This document shows, one piece after another, positions 51,936 to 60,745 of a DNA stretch of 64,000 nucleotides. The notes beneath the pieces were generated by a model. The model was not told where the DNA came from. It saw only the letters and a program-made list of their open reading frames with translations, and ran no database searches. Source of the DNA: Geoanaerobacter pelophilus (GTDB taxonomy: Bacteria > Desulfobacterota > Desulfuromonadia > Geobacterales > DSM-12255). The DNA is taken from NCBI RefSeq assembly GCF_018476885.1, contig NZ_JAHCVJ010000010.1, forward strand, positions 40,420-104,419, read 5' to 3'. The first letter of the stretch is position 1, and every line of letters starts with the position of its first letter. Position numbers and translations under genes: made by a program.

Positions 51936-52924
51936 TGCCTTGGTACCCCGGTTTCTATGGTGGCATCAGCCGGCATGCCGGGTTTCAACTCCATCTTCGG
52001 GTTGGGGAGGGTAATCTTGATCCGGTAGACCAGTTTGACCCGCTCTTTTTCGGTCTGGACGTTTTTCGGGGTAAACTCGGCCTGCGGGGAGATAAAGGTA
52101 ATCTTTCCCTCGTAAGCCCTGCCCGGCCAGGTATCGGAGGTCACACGGACCGGCTGGCCGACCTTGACCCTGCCGAGTTCGGTCTCCGGAATGTACGCCT
52201 TGAGCCAGACCTCGTCCAGCTTGCCGATCGTCACTACCGGCGCACCCGGAGCCAGCATCTCCCCTGGTTCGGCATGTTTGGCCAGCACCAGACCAGCGAC
52301 CGGAGATGCTACGGAGGTATCGGCAAGCCTGGTCTCTGCCAGTGCCAGCACAGCAGTGGCCGCATCGACCCGCGCCCGCGCCTGGTTGACGGCATCCGGC
52401 CTGGGGCCGATCCTCAGCAGTTTCAATCGCTCTTCGGCCTCTCTGACCGCTGCTGTCGAGCTGTCGCGACCGGCGCGGGCTGCATCCAGCTCTTTAAGGG
52501 GGATGACCTCGCGTTTGAACAGTGCCTCGGCCCTGGCAAACTCCTTGGCCATCCGGTCGGCTTCAGCCTTCATCCGTGCCAGCACCGCCTCGGCCTGGGT
52601 CAGCTCCTCCTTACGGCTCCCGGCAACCAGATCGGCCAGGGCCGCCCGGCTTGCTCGTGCCTCGGACGAGCGGGCGTTTTTCTCGTCGACGAATTCATTG
52701 GTGTGGAGGAGCGCCACCGGCTGGCCTGTTTTTACGACATCCCCTTCGTCAACGAGCCGCTTGTCGAGACGCCCTGCGACCTTGAACGAGACCTGGACCG
52801 TGGTCGCCTCGATGCTCCCCGAGACCTTGAGGCCGGTTGCTGCCACCGGCGTTCGGCGGATGACGGCTATTGCCAGCACTGCAGCAACAGCAATGACTGC
52901 AGCGATAATAATCGGTTTCTTCAT
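51932..52924 (-). CDS. HlyD-family membrane-fusion (adaptor) protein (YbhG-like)
   Basis: 330 residues, AGGAGG before the ATG. An N-terminal membrane anchor (IIIAAVIAVAAVLAIAVI), a biotinyl-lipoyl half (GSIEATTVQVSFKVAGRL...DEGDVVKTGQPVALL), a long coiled-coil hairpin (residues ~80-190), and the returning half with VASPVAGLVLAKHAEPGEMLAPG. It connects the inner-membrane pump to the outer membrane. First gene of the leftward operon, divergent from leuB. Confidence 0.93.
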   Translation of the reverse strand: MKKPIIIAAVIAVAAVLAIAVIRRTPVAATGLKVSGSIEATTVQVSFKVAGRLDKRLVDEGDVVKTGQPVALLHTNEFVDEKNARSSEARASRAALADLVAGSRKEELTQAEAVLARMKAEADRMAKEFARAEALFKREVIPLKELDAARAGRDSSTAAVREAEERLKLLRIGPRPDAVNQARARVDAATAVLALAETRLADTSVASPVAGLVLAKHAEPGEMLAPGAPVVTIGKLDEVWLKAYIPETELGRVKVGQPVRVTSDTWPGRAYEGKITFISPQAEFTPKNVQTEKERVKLVYRIKITLPNPKMELKPGMPADATIETGVPRQ

Positions 52925-53019
52925 CTCAATCCTCCTGCCTCCAGTTTACCAATTGCCGCAGCGGATGCAGCTTTTTTTTCAGGCGAGGTGGCATTAAGGC
53001 TTTAGAACTGTTTTTTAGA

Positions 53020-53049
53020 TTGACAATGTCGCTGGGAGCCCCGTAAAAT
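53020..53049 (+). promoter_or_regulatory. leuB promoter
   Basis: TTGACA (53020-53025), 18 bp, TAAAAT (53044-53049), 38 bp before the leuB ATG. Confidence 0.7.
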
Positions 53050-53087
53050 CACGGTTTAATTTCATCTTTTCCGAAAGTGGAGGGGGC

Positions 53088-54176
53088 ATGGGCAAGACAT
53101 TCAAGGTTGCGGTTCTTCCTGGTGACGGCATTGGCCCGGAGGTCATGGCCGAGGCACTCAGGGTGCTGGACGCGGTGGAAAGCAAATATGCGGTAAAATT
53201 CGAGCGAACCCATGCCAACGTGGGTGGTGCCGGTATCGATCTTGAGGGGAAGGCGCTGCCGGAGACCACGGTCAATATCTGCAAGGCCTCCGACGCGATC
53301 CTGTTCGGCTCTGTCGGCGGTCCGAAATGGGAGAGCCTCCCCCCGGACGAGCAGCCGGAGCGGGGCGCGTTGCTGCCGCTGCGCAAGATTTTCGGGCTTT
53401 ACGCCAACCTGCGGCCGGCCATCATCTTCCCGTCCTTGACCGGCGCTTCATCATTGAAGGAAGAGGTCATTGCCGGCGGGTTCAATGTGCTGGTTATCCG
53501 CGAATTGACCGGCGGCATCTATTTCTCGCAGCCGAAAGGGATCGATGGTGTCGGGCGTGATCGGGTGGGCGTGGATACCATGCGCTACAGCGTACCCGAG
53601 ATCGAGCGGATCACCCATGTTGCCTTCCAGGCCGCCCGCAAGCGGGGCAAGAAGGTCTGTTCCATCGACAAGGCTAATGTGCTTTCGACATCGGTCCTGT
53701 GGCGCGAGGTTGTCATCGGTATCGCCAAGGAGTACCCGGATGTGGAGCTGACCCACATGTATGTAGATAACGCTGCGATGCAGCTGGTCAAGTGGCCGAA
53801 GCAGTTCGACGTCATCCTCTGTGAGAACATGTTCGGCGATATCCTTTCCGACGAGGCTGCCATGCTGACCGGTTCGCTGGGGATGCTCCCGTCGGCATCG
53901 CTGGCAGAAGGAACCTTCGGTATGTATGAGCCGTCAGGCGGCTCTGCACCTGATATCGCCGGGCAGGGGATCGCCAACCCCATCGCCCAGATCCTCTCCA
54001 TGGGGATGATGCTCAAGTTCTCCTTTGCCATGGTGGATGCTGCCGATGCCATTGATAATGCCGTGGCCAAGGTGCTGGACCAGGGGTACCGTACCAGGGA
54101 CATCTACCAGAACAAGCCGGGTGAGAAGCTGGTGAATACCAAGGAGATGGGCGCCGCCATTATCGCCGCCCTGTAG
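53088..54176 (+). CDS. leuB: 3-isopropylmalate dehydrogenase
   Basis: 362 residues, GTGGAGGGGGC before the ATG. It oxidises and decarboxylates 3-isopropylmalate in leucine synthesis with [21 protein letters not shown] at the start, RELTGGIYF, and the signature [45 protein letters not shown], with the Asp residues that hold Mg. The length is standard for LeuB. It has its own promoter and is divergent from the efflux operon. Confidence 0.96.
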   Translation: MGKTFKVAVLPGDGIGPEVMAEALRVLDAVESKYAVKFERTHANVGGAGIDLEGKALPETTVNICKASDAILFGSVGGPKWESLPPDEQPERGALLPLRKIFGLYANLRPAIIFPSLTGASSLKEEVIAGGFNVLVIRELTGGIYFSQPKGIDGVGRDRVGVDTMRYSVPEIERITHVAFQAARKRGKKVCSIDKANVLSTSVLWREVVIGIAKEYPDVELTHMYVDNAAMQLVKWPKQFDVILCENMFGDILSDEAAMLTGSLGMLPSASLAEGTFGMYEPSGGSAPDIAGQGIANPIAQILSMGMMLKFSFAMVDAADAIDNAVAKVLDQGYRTRDIYQNKPGEKLVNTKEMGAAIIAAL

Positions 54177-54220
54177 GCCGCACCCTTTCCGCAATATCTG
54201 CGTAAGTCTTCGAGATTCCT

Positions 54221-54250
54221 TGTGCGGCGTAGCGCTGCTACGCCTCCGCG
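54221..54250. repeat. Hairpin GGCGTAGC-GCT-GCTACGCC
   Basis: A perfect 8-bp stem with a GCT loop (54226-54244), with a nearly complementary outer flank TTGTGCGG/CCGCGCAA. It lies behind leuB without a U-run. The stem length and GCT loop are those of one module of the 43743/60568 repeats. Confidence 0.6.
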
Positions 54251-54360
54251 CAATCCCTTGACAGCCTTGATCTTGCGAAAAAATCGCGGCCTATTAAGAT
54301 CAACAACAGACTTAGGTTTGTCTTTTTTTAATACGCCACATTGTGAAAGGAAACGTGACT

Positions 54361-55464
54361 ATGAAAGTCGGAATCGTTGGTTGGCGCGGTATGGTCGGTT
54401 CGGTCCTCATGCAGCGGATGCAAGAGGAGAACGATTTTGCTCTCGGTTTTGAGCCGGTGTTTTTTACCACCTCGCAGGCCGGACAGCCTGCGCCGATGGG
54501 TGGGGGCACCCTCAAAAAGGCAGACGACATTGAAGAGCTTAAGAAACTCGACATCATCATCACCTGTCAGGGTGGCGACTACACCAAGGCGGTACATCCG
54601 GAGCTGCGCAAGCAGGGGTGGAACGGTTACTGGATCGACGCGGCTTCCACCCTGCGGATGGAAGACAATGCCGTGATCATCCTCGACCCGGTCAATCGCA
54701 ACGTTATCGATGCGGCCCTGGCCAAGGGACAGAAGGATTTCATCGGTGGCAACTGCACCGTCAGCCTGATGCTGATGGGGCTTGGTGGACTGTTCCGCGC
54801 CGGCTTGGTGGAGTGGCTCTCGTCCATGACCTATCAGGCAGCATCAGGGGCCGGAGCGCCGAACATGCGCGAACTGCTCTCGCAGATGGGCGTGCTGCAG
54901 GGTGTTGTCGCAGAAGAGTTAAAGAACCCCGGCTCTGCAATACTGGAGATCGACAAGAAGGTTACAGCCACGCTGCGCGACGGTTCCATGCCGATGAAGG
55001 AGTTCGGCGGCTTCCCTCTGGCAGGCAACGTCCTTCCCTGGATCGACCGCGAGGTGGAGGATGGCCAGAGCCGCGAGGAGTGGAAAGGGTTTGCTGAGAC
55101 CAACAAGATCCTCGGCACCACCAGCCCGATCCCGGTGGACGGCATCTGCGTCCGGGTCGGCGCCATGCGCTGCCACAGTCAGGGGATTACCATGAAGCTG
55201 ACCAAGGACCTGCCGCTGGCCGAGATCGAGCAGATCATCGCCAACGACAACCAGTGGGTCAAGCTGATCCCCAACACCAAGGCGGATACCCTTGCCGGGC
55301 TTACCCCGGCGGCAGTCTCCGGCCTGCTCACCGTCCCGGTCGGCCGGGTGCGCAAGATGAAGATGGGCCCGCAGTACGTCCAGGCGTTCACCTGCGGTGA
55401 TCAGCTGCTGTGGGGCGCTGCCGAGCCGCTGAGAAGAATGCTGCGGATATTGATGGAGAAGTAA
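54361..55464 (+). CDS. asd: Aspartate-semialdehyde dehydrogenase, proteobacterial type
   Basis: 367 residues from the ATG at 54361 (AAAGGA upstream). It reduces aspartyl-phosphate to the semialdehyde for Lys, Thr, Met and diaminopimelate synthesis. Enterobacterial-type features: [36 protein letters not shown] and the catalytic Cys in [11 protein letters not shown]; the late VGAMRCHSQ His is also present. A second Asd of the other subfamily is encoded at 56662. A terminator follows directly. Confidence 0.94.
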   Translation: MKVGIVGWRGMVGSVLMQRMQEENDFALGFEPVFFTTSQAGQPAPMGGGTLKKADDIEELKKLDIIITCQGGDYTKAVHPELRKQGWNGYWIDAASTLRMEDNAVIILDPVNRNVIDAALAKGQKDFIGGNCTVSLMLMGLGGLFRAGLVEWLSSMTYQAASGAGAPNMRELLSQMGVLQGVVAEELKNPGSAILEIDKKVTATLRDGSMPMKEFGGFPLAGNVLPWIDREVEDGQSREEWKGFAETNKILGTTSPIPVDGICVRVGAMRCHSQGITMKLTKDLPLAEIEQIIANDNQWVKLIPNTKADTLAGLTPAAVSGLLTVPVGRVRKMKMGPQYVQAFTCGDQLLWGAAEPLRRMLRILMEK

Positions 55465-55497
55465 TGGTCTTTATTTTACGTTTCTAGATGTGGAAAG

Positions 55498-55526
55498 GCG
55501 CGGGGTTTCGACTCCGCGCTTTTTTT
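55498..55526 (+). terminator. asd terminator
   Basis: GCGCGGGG...CTCCGCGC stem (55498-55505 with 55512-55519, one G-T pair), then seven T. Confidence 0.88.
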
Positions 55527-55599
55527 GTTTGTGGATTATTAATTCTGATGGCAACCATGCTTGATTTTAGCGTGGTGCTGCATTAAATGCAGAACTTAA

Positions 55600-56301
55600 T
55601 CATGCGTGTGTCGTTGTCTCCTTCATTCCGCACAGAATCCGCTGTCCGACCCACGCGCAGCTTTTACCTGTCGCGGCCAACTTCCTCGACTGTATCAGCG
55701 AGGTTAGGTGCATCATGATAAAGAGCGGCACAAGGAATGCCGGGATCAGAACGAGGGGAAGACGCACCATCGGGAATGTGCTGATCGTCTCTGATGTCCC
55801 GATACCGAGGTACGCACTGAGCGCCCCAAGACTGACTGCGGTTACGAGGTCCAGTATCCCCAGCAGGTTCCAAGTACGGTATGCTTTGCTTTTCACGAAG
55901 TCGGGACGGTCTCTGAGCGCGCGTATGACCCATACTGCAGTAATGCCGATGGCCATGTCTCCAAGCCCGGCGGGCCAAGCAAAAAGGCCCGGCAGCACCC
56001 CGTAGACGTAAAGGGCTATGAAGGCAAGACCGCCGAACCTCCATGTCTGGATGCCGGCAGCGAACTGAAGGTCCGACGACAATACAAGCTCACGGAACCG
56101 AGCCACGGACCAGTACGCAGTGAGGTACACTAATATCGGTGCCACAACCGCTATTAGCAGAGGTATGGGTGGGGTGCCAGGTTCACGTGCAAGCGTCTCG
56201 TTCACGCCGAGGAACAGGACAATCGCGAGCCATGCGAGGAGCGTGACCCAGAGAATCGGTTTCGTCTTATTGCTATTTTCTAGGATTATGTTGTCTGACA
56301 T
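55600..56301 (-). CDS. Multi-pass membrane protein, unknown function
   Basis: 233 residues; AAGGAGG 8 bp before the ATG. Six to seven membrane helices (for example PILWVTLLAWLAIVLFLG, LLIAVVAPILVYLTAYW and LVLIPAFLVPLFIMMHLTSLI), with no catalytic motif I know. It lies alone and opposite in direction to the two asd genes that flank it. Confidence 0.75.
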   Translation of the reverse strand: MSDNIILENSNKTKPILWVTLLAWLAIVLFLGVNETLAREPGTPPIPLLIAVVAPILVYLTAYWSVARFRELVLSSDLQFAAGIQTWRFGGLAFIALYVYGVLPGLFAWPAGLGDMAIGITAVWVIRALRDRPDFVKSKAYRTWNLLGILDLVTAVSLGALSAYLGIGTSETISTFPMVRLPLVLIPAFLVPLFIMMHLTSLIQSRKLAATGKSCAWVGQRILCGMKETTTHA

Positions 56302-56453
56302 GACACGTACCTCCTTTTTACTTCATTTTAGCACATGAAGGCATTTACTCATACCTCCCTCGTAGCCGGGTGATCCTTAGTGAGAGTTTGAGTGAGGAAT
56401 CAACTGCGGGGTTATATCCGCCAGGGACACGCACCGAAAGGAGCGTGCAGACT

Positions 56454-56533
56454 ATGAACAAGAAACTTAAAAAAATCCTGAGATTGCCAGTGAGGCCGAA
56501 GAAAAGGAGTTCTGGCTGACTCATGCTGATTGA
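56454..56533 (+). pseudogene. Frameshifted, truncated BrnA/CopG-type antitoxin relic
   Basis: Starts MNKKLKKI with GAAAGGAG upstream. Adding one C in the ATCC stretch restores KKIPEIASEAEEKEFW followed by LTHAD and a stop, which is the conserved opening of CopG/BrnA-like antitoxins (KKIPEFASEDEEREFW...THDS). The rest of the gene, and any partner toxin, are missing. The remaining 56302-56661 gap shows nothing else. Confidence 0.65.
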
Positions 56534-56661
56534 ACGAGAAACTTGAAGAAACAGTTTAAAAGTTTATCATTCGGGGCCGAAGTGCAAGCTGTTGAATAAT
56601 ATTGCAAAATATGGCAATACAGGGTAACGCTGGTGTAACGGAAAGAGGAGATTAAATCAAT

Positions 56662-57684
56662 ATGAGTAAATTGTGGAACGTAGCAATAGTAGGCGCCACC
56701 GGCGCTGTGGGTGCCCAGATGATCGAGTGCCTGGAGGAGCGGGAGTTTCCGGTGGGAGAGATCAAGTTTCTGGCCAGCAGCCGCAGCGTGGGGGAGGTTC
56801 TGGAGTTTAAGGGAAAACCGGTGCTGGTGGAGGAGTTGAAACACGATTCTTTCAGCGGAATCGATATCGCGCTTTTTTCTGCCGGAGGGGAGCGTTCCCG
56901 GGAGTTCTGTCCTGCTGCCGCTGCTGCCGGCGCGGTCTGCATCGACAATTCATCTGCCTGGCGGATGGACCCGGAGGTGCCGCTGGTGGTGCCGGAGGTG
57001 AACCCGCAGGCAATCGCCGGCTATGCTAAAAAAGGGATCATTGCCAACCCGAACTGTTCGACGATCCAGATGGTCGTTGCCCTGAAACCACTGCATGACG
57101 CGGCAACCATAAAGCGGATCGTTGTTTCCACGTACCAGGCGGTGTCCGGAACCGGCAAGAAGGCGATTGACGAGCTGCGCAAGCAGGTTGGGGAGCTGCT
57201 CAACTGCCGCCCGGTGAACTGCAATGTCTATCCCCACCAGATCGCTTTCAACTGTATTCCGCAGATCGACTCCTTCGAGGAGAATGGATATACCAGGGAA
57301 GAGCTGAAGATGGTCAACGAGACCCGCAAGATCATGGAAGCGGATATTCGGGTTACGGCGACCACGGTGCGGGTGCCGGTTTTTTACGGTCATGCGGAGT
57401 CGGTGAATATTGAAACGGAAAAGCCCCTGACTGCGGATGGCGCGAAAAAGCTGCTGAAAAAGGCACCAGGGGTGAAGCTGGTCGATGATCCGGCTAAGGA
57501 GGTTTATCCGATGCCTTACACGGCTGCAGGTCAGGATCTGGTGCATGTGGGGCGTGTCAGACAGGACGAATCCATTGATAACGGTCTTAACCTGTGGGTA
57601 GTGGCCGACAATATCCGTAAAGGGGCTGCCACCAATGCGGTGCAGATTGCCGAGTTGCTGGTGCAAAAATATCTGAACCGGTAA
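56662..57684 (+). CDS. Aspartate-semialdehyde dehydrogenase, Gram-positive/second type
   Basis: 340 residues; AGAGGAG lies before the ATG. Second-subfamily features: VAIVGATGAVGAQMIECLEEREFP, FSAGGERSREF, the catalytic Cys in NPNCSTIQMVVAL, and TYQAVSGTGKKAIDEL. It is clearly different from the product of the asd gene at 54361 (about 1.2 kb upstream) and complete. Its stop overlaps the truA start (TAATG). Either both act, or one has a different substrate. Confidence 0.92.
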   Translation: MSKLWNVAIVGATGAVGAQMIECLEEREFPVGEIKFLASSRSVGEVLEFKGKPVLVEELKHDSFSGIDIALFSAGGERSREFCPAAAAAGAVCIDNSSAWRMDPEVPLVVPEVNPQAIAGYAKKGIIANPNCSTIQMVVALKPLHDAATIKRIVVSTYQAVSGTGKKAIDELRKQVGELLNCRPVNCNVYPHQIAFNCIPQIDSFEENGYTREELKMVNETRKIMEADIRVTATTVRVPVFYGHAESVNIETEKPLTADGAKKLLKKAPGVKLVDDPAKEVYPMPYTAAGQDLVHVGRVRQDESIDNGLNLWVVADNIRKGAATNAVQIAELLVQKYLNR

Positions 57685-58448
57685 TGCGCAATATTCTCCT
57701 GACCATAGAGTACGACGGCACGAACTATGCTGGCTGGCAAGTTCAGCCTAATGGTCTAGCAATCCAGCAGGTTCTGGAGGAGGCGCTGGAAAGGCTTCTC
57801 AAGGAGCAGGTCCGGCTTTACTCCTCGGGTAGGACCGATGCCGGGGTGCATGCCATGGCCATGCCGGCCAGCTTCACGACGACCAGGGATATCCCGCTCA
57901 AGGCCTTTACCGCCGGGTTGAACGGGCTCATTCCCCCTGATATTGCCGTCAAGGATGCCAGGGAGGTGCCGCTGGAGTTTAATCCTCGCAGGGAGGCAAC
58001 GCTAAAGCACTACTGTTACTCGCTTCATCTCGGGCAAAATCGCTCACCGCTTCGCCGTCTCTACTCCTGGCATGTTCGTGGTTCGCTGGATGTCGGTGCT
58101 ATGCGCATTGCTGCCGGTCATTTTGTGGGAGAGCATGATTTTGCCTCATTCCGCGGGACGGGGTGTGCGGCAAAAACCACGATTCGCGTGGTAAAATCGG
58201 TAACACTGTCTGAAAATGGGGAGTTTTTGCAGATCGATGTCAAGGGTGTCGGATTTTTGCGGAACATGGTAAGGATCATGACCGGGACTCTCGTGGAGGT
58301 CGGGCTTGGCAGGCGTAACCCTGAATCGATTCTGGATTTGCTGAGGGTTCCTGATCGCTCTGCTGCCGGAGTCACAGCCCCGCCACAGGGGTTGTCACTG
58401 GTTGAAGTCAGCTTCGGAAGTTTTTTCGCCGAAGATAAAAAACCTTGA
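57684..58448 (+). CDS. truA: tRNA pseudouridine(38-40) synthase
   Basis: 254 residues; the ATG overlaps the previous stop. It isomerises U38-U40 in tRNA anticodon arms. The catalytic Asp is in SSGRTDAGVHAMAM near residue 53; HDFASFRGTGC and FLRNMVRIMTGTLVEVG complete the family pattern. Normal length. Confidence 0.95.
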   Translation: MRNILLTIEYDGTNYAGWQVQPNGLAIQQVLEEALERLLKEQVRLYSSGRTDAGVHAMAMPASFTTTRDIPLKAFTAGLNGLIPPDIAVKDAREVPLEFNPRREATLKHYCYSLHLGQNRSPLRRLYSWHVRGSLDVGAMRIAAGHFVGEHDFASFRGTGCAAKTTIRVVKSVTLSENGEFLQIDVKGVGFLRNMVRIMTGTLVEVGLGRRNPESILDLLRVPDRSAAGVTAPPQGLSLVEVSFGSFFAEDKKP

Positions 58449-58473
58449 CATGTGGAGCAAATTGTTTTATCAA
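58445..58473 (+). promoter_or_regulatory. rplM-rpsI promoter
   Basis: TTGACA (58445-58450) overlaps the truA stop; a 17-bp spacer and TATCAA (58468-58473) follow, 43 bp before rplM. Confidence 0.65.
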
Positions 58474-58516
58474 ACATCTTTCTTGGAAGAATATTAGACG
58501 GATGTGAGAGGGTTCG

Positions 58517-58945
58517 ATGAAGACGTTTCTGCCAAACAATGATCAGGTAAATCGGGACTGGTATGTGTTCGACGCCGAAAATCAGGTGCTCGGAAGGATT
58601 GCCACCCAGATCGCGAATATCCTTCGCGGAAAGAATAAGCCGACTTATACACCGAGCGTCGATACCGGCGACTTCGTAATTGTTGTCAATGCCGAGAAGA
58701 TCATGCTCACCGGTGCCAAGTATGATGACAAGATCTACTACAGCCACTCAGGGTTCCCCGGCGGCATCAAGTCGATCAGCGCCGGCAAGCTGCTCCAGAA
58801 AAAGCCTGAGGATGTTATCCGCAAGGCCGTTAAAGGGATGCTCCCGAAAAACAAGCTTGCCCGCCACATGCTCAGCAAGCTGAAGATATATGCGGGTACT
58901 GATCATCCGCATAAGGCTCAGCAGCCTAAGACCGTTCAACTCTGA
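58517..58945 (+). CDS. rplM: 50S ribosomal protein L13
   Basis: 142 residues, the standard size. [48 protein letters not shown] is split across the N-terminal domain; [31 protein letters not shown] closes the protein, as in other L13. Paired with rpsI, the usual arrangement. Confidence 0.98.
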   Translation: MKTFLPNNDQVNRDWYVFDAENQVLGRIATQIANILRGKNKPTYTPSVDTGDFVIVVNAEKIMLTGAKYDDKIYYSHSGFPGGIKSISAGKLLQKKPEDVIRKAVKGMLPKNKLARHMLSKLKIYAGTDHPHKAQQPKTVQL

Positions 58946-58969
58946 TAATTTAGTTCAGGAGATATTAAG

Positions 58970-59362
58970 ATGGCAGCAAACACTTATTACGGAACAGGAA
59001 AAAGAAAGTCCTCTATCGCCAGGGTTTGGATGAAGCCGGGTACCGGGGCAATTACGGTTAATAGCAAGTCACTCGACGACTACTTTGGTCGCGAGACTTC
59101 AAAAATGATCGTTCGCCAGCCGCTTGAGCTGGTTGAAAAGGTCGGCATTTTTGATATCAACGTTACTGTTAGCGGTGGCGGAGACTCAGGTCAGGCCGGT
59201 GCCATTAAGCACGGGATCACCAAGGCGCTGCTTGAGGCAGACGCTGAGCTTCGTGGAACCCTCAAGAAGGCAGGATTCATTACCCGCGACGCACGGGTCA
59301 AAGAGCGGAAGAAGTACGGCAAGAAAGCTGCTCGCGCAAGCTTCCAGTTCTCCAAGCGTTAA
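58970..59362 (+). CDS. rpsI: 30S ribosomal protein S9
   Basis: 130 residues; AGGAGAT before the ATG, 24 bp after rplM. Starts [15 protein letters not shown] and ends [13 protein letters not shown]; the basic C-terminal tail ending SKR reaches the P-site tRNA in ribosomes. Followed by a strong terminator. Confidence 0.98.
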   Translation: MAANTYYGTGKRKSSIARVWMKPGTGAITVNSKSLDDYFGRETSKMIVRQPLELVEKVGIFDINVTVSGGGDSGQAGAIKHGITKALLEADAELRGTLKKAGFITRDARVKERKKYGKKAARASFQFSKR

Positions 59363-59384
59363 TCCTTCAAGGATACGTATGTTC

Positions 59385-59417
59385 AAGGGGATATCCGCAA
59401 GGGTATCCCCTTTTTTT
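59385..59417 (+). terminator. rplM-rpsI terminator
   Basis: AAGGGGATA (59385-59393), 10-base loop, TATCCCCTT (59404-59412), continuing T-run to 59417. Confidence 0.9.
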
Positions 59418-59511
59418 CGTGGGGTAATGGCAATTGCCTGCACCTTTGGCCGTACCTGACGAACAACGCCTGATGCGAAACGAGATCCACCTGAGTATTG
59501 GAGGTAATAAC

Positions 59512-60552
59512 ATGATTAACGTTGCGGTTGTCGGTGCCAGCGGTTACACCGGAGTCGAACTCCTCAGGATTTTGCATTGTCATCCGGAAGTGGCGGTCAC
59601 CTGTGTTACTTCTGAGCAGAGCGCCGGCAAGCGGATATCTGACTTGTTTCCTTCCCTTCGCGGGCGATGCGACCTGGTTCTGGAAAATCTTGAGCCGGTC
59701 AGGATTGCGGAAAGGGCAGAGCTCATATTTACGGCATTGCCGCACAAGGCGGCAATGGAAGTGGTGCCGACTTTTCTGAAACTGAAGAAGAAAGTGGTTG
59801 ATCTGTCGGCAGATTACCGTCTGCATGATGCCGCTGAATACGGTAAATGGTATGAGCCGCATATGAATCCTGAATTGCTTGGCCAGGCGGTTTACGGCCT
59901 TCCCGAAATCAGGCGGGCCAAGATTGCCAAGGCGCAACTGGTGGCAAACCCGGGTTGCTATCCTACCAGCATCACCCTGGGGCTGGCGCCGCTTCTTAAA
60001 AAAGGGCTGATTGATGTCTCCACCATAATTGCCGATGCCAAGTCCGGGGTTAGCGGTGCCGGCCGGAGTGCCAAGGTTGACAATCTTTACTGTGAGGTGA
60101 ATGACGGGTTCAAGGCCTACGGCGTCGGCGGTGTTCACCGGCATATTCCGGAGATCGAGCAGGAGCTTTCAGAATTAGCCGGCAAGCCGGTGGTCATATC
60201 GTTCACGCCTCATCTGGTGCCGATGGATCGTGGGATTCTCTCAACCACCTATGCAACCTTGCTTAAGAAGATGACGGCCGCTGATCTGGTCAAGCTTTAC
60301 ACTGATTTCTACAAAGGCGAAGGGTTTGTCAGGGTGCTTCCTGAGGGGCAGTTTCCGTCAACAGCCTACGTGAGGGGCAGTAACTTCTGCGATATCGGCT
60401 TGGGGTTAGATCAGCGTACCGGGCGGGTTATCGTTGTTTCTGCAATCGACAATCTTACCAAGGGCGCCTCAGGTCAGGCGGTGCAGAATATGAACATCGT
60501 CTGCGGCTTTCCGGAGAATCTGGGGTTGGAGGGGCTGGGCCTGTTTCCGTAA
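59512..60552 (+). CDS. argC: N-acetyl-gamma-glutamyl-phosphate reductase
   Basis: 346 residues from the ATG at 59512 (GGAGGTAATAAC upstream). Third step of arginine synthesis, NADPH-dependent. [29 protein letters not shown], catalytic Cys in [10 protein letters not shown], and KSGVSGAGR are all diagnostic. It stands alone after the ribosomal protein operon and is followed by copy B of the hairpin repeat. Confidence 0.96.
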   Translation: MINVAVVGASGYTGVELLRILHCHPEVAVTCVTSEQSAGKRISDLFPSLRGRCDLVLENLEPVRIAERAELIFTALPHKAAMEVVPTFLKLKKKVVDLSADYRLHDAAEYGKWYEPHMNPELLGQAVYGLPEIRRAKIAKAQLVANPGCYPTSITLGLAPLLKKGLIDVSTIIADAKSGVSGAGRSAKVDNLYCEVNDGFKAYGVGGVHRHIPEIEQELSELAGKPVVISFTPHLVPMDRGILSTTYATLLKKMTAADLVKLYTDFYKGEGFVRVLPEGQFPSTAYVRGSNFCDIGLGLDQRTGRVIVVSAIDNLTKGASGQAVQNMNIVCGFPENLGLEGLGLFP

Positions 60553-60567
60553 CCGCCCGGCTTCGCT

Positions 60568-60726
60568 AAAAGTCCATCTGCTGAATAATCAGCTTTTCTT
60601 TAGCGCGTCCGCTTCGCTCACGCGCCGGTAATTGCAGCGCAATTACACGTCACTGCGACGTAGCCTACGACTACGCCTCATTCCTCAGCTTTCGCAAGCC
60701 TTGCATCTGGAGCTTTTTGCTGTGCC
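60568..60726 (-). repeat. Hairpin-rich intergenic repeat, copy B (inverted)
   Basis: The reverse complement matches 43743-43936 over nearly its whole length, with a handful of substitutions that mostly fall outside the stems. The GTAAATCC-GAA-GGATTTAC hairpin and its flank (~36 bases) are absent here. It lies between argC and the radical SAM gene, both rightward. Confidence 0.88.
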
Positions 60727-60745
60727 GGAATTTTGAGTGAGTTAA

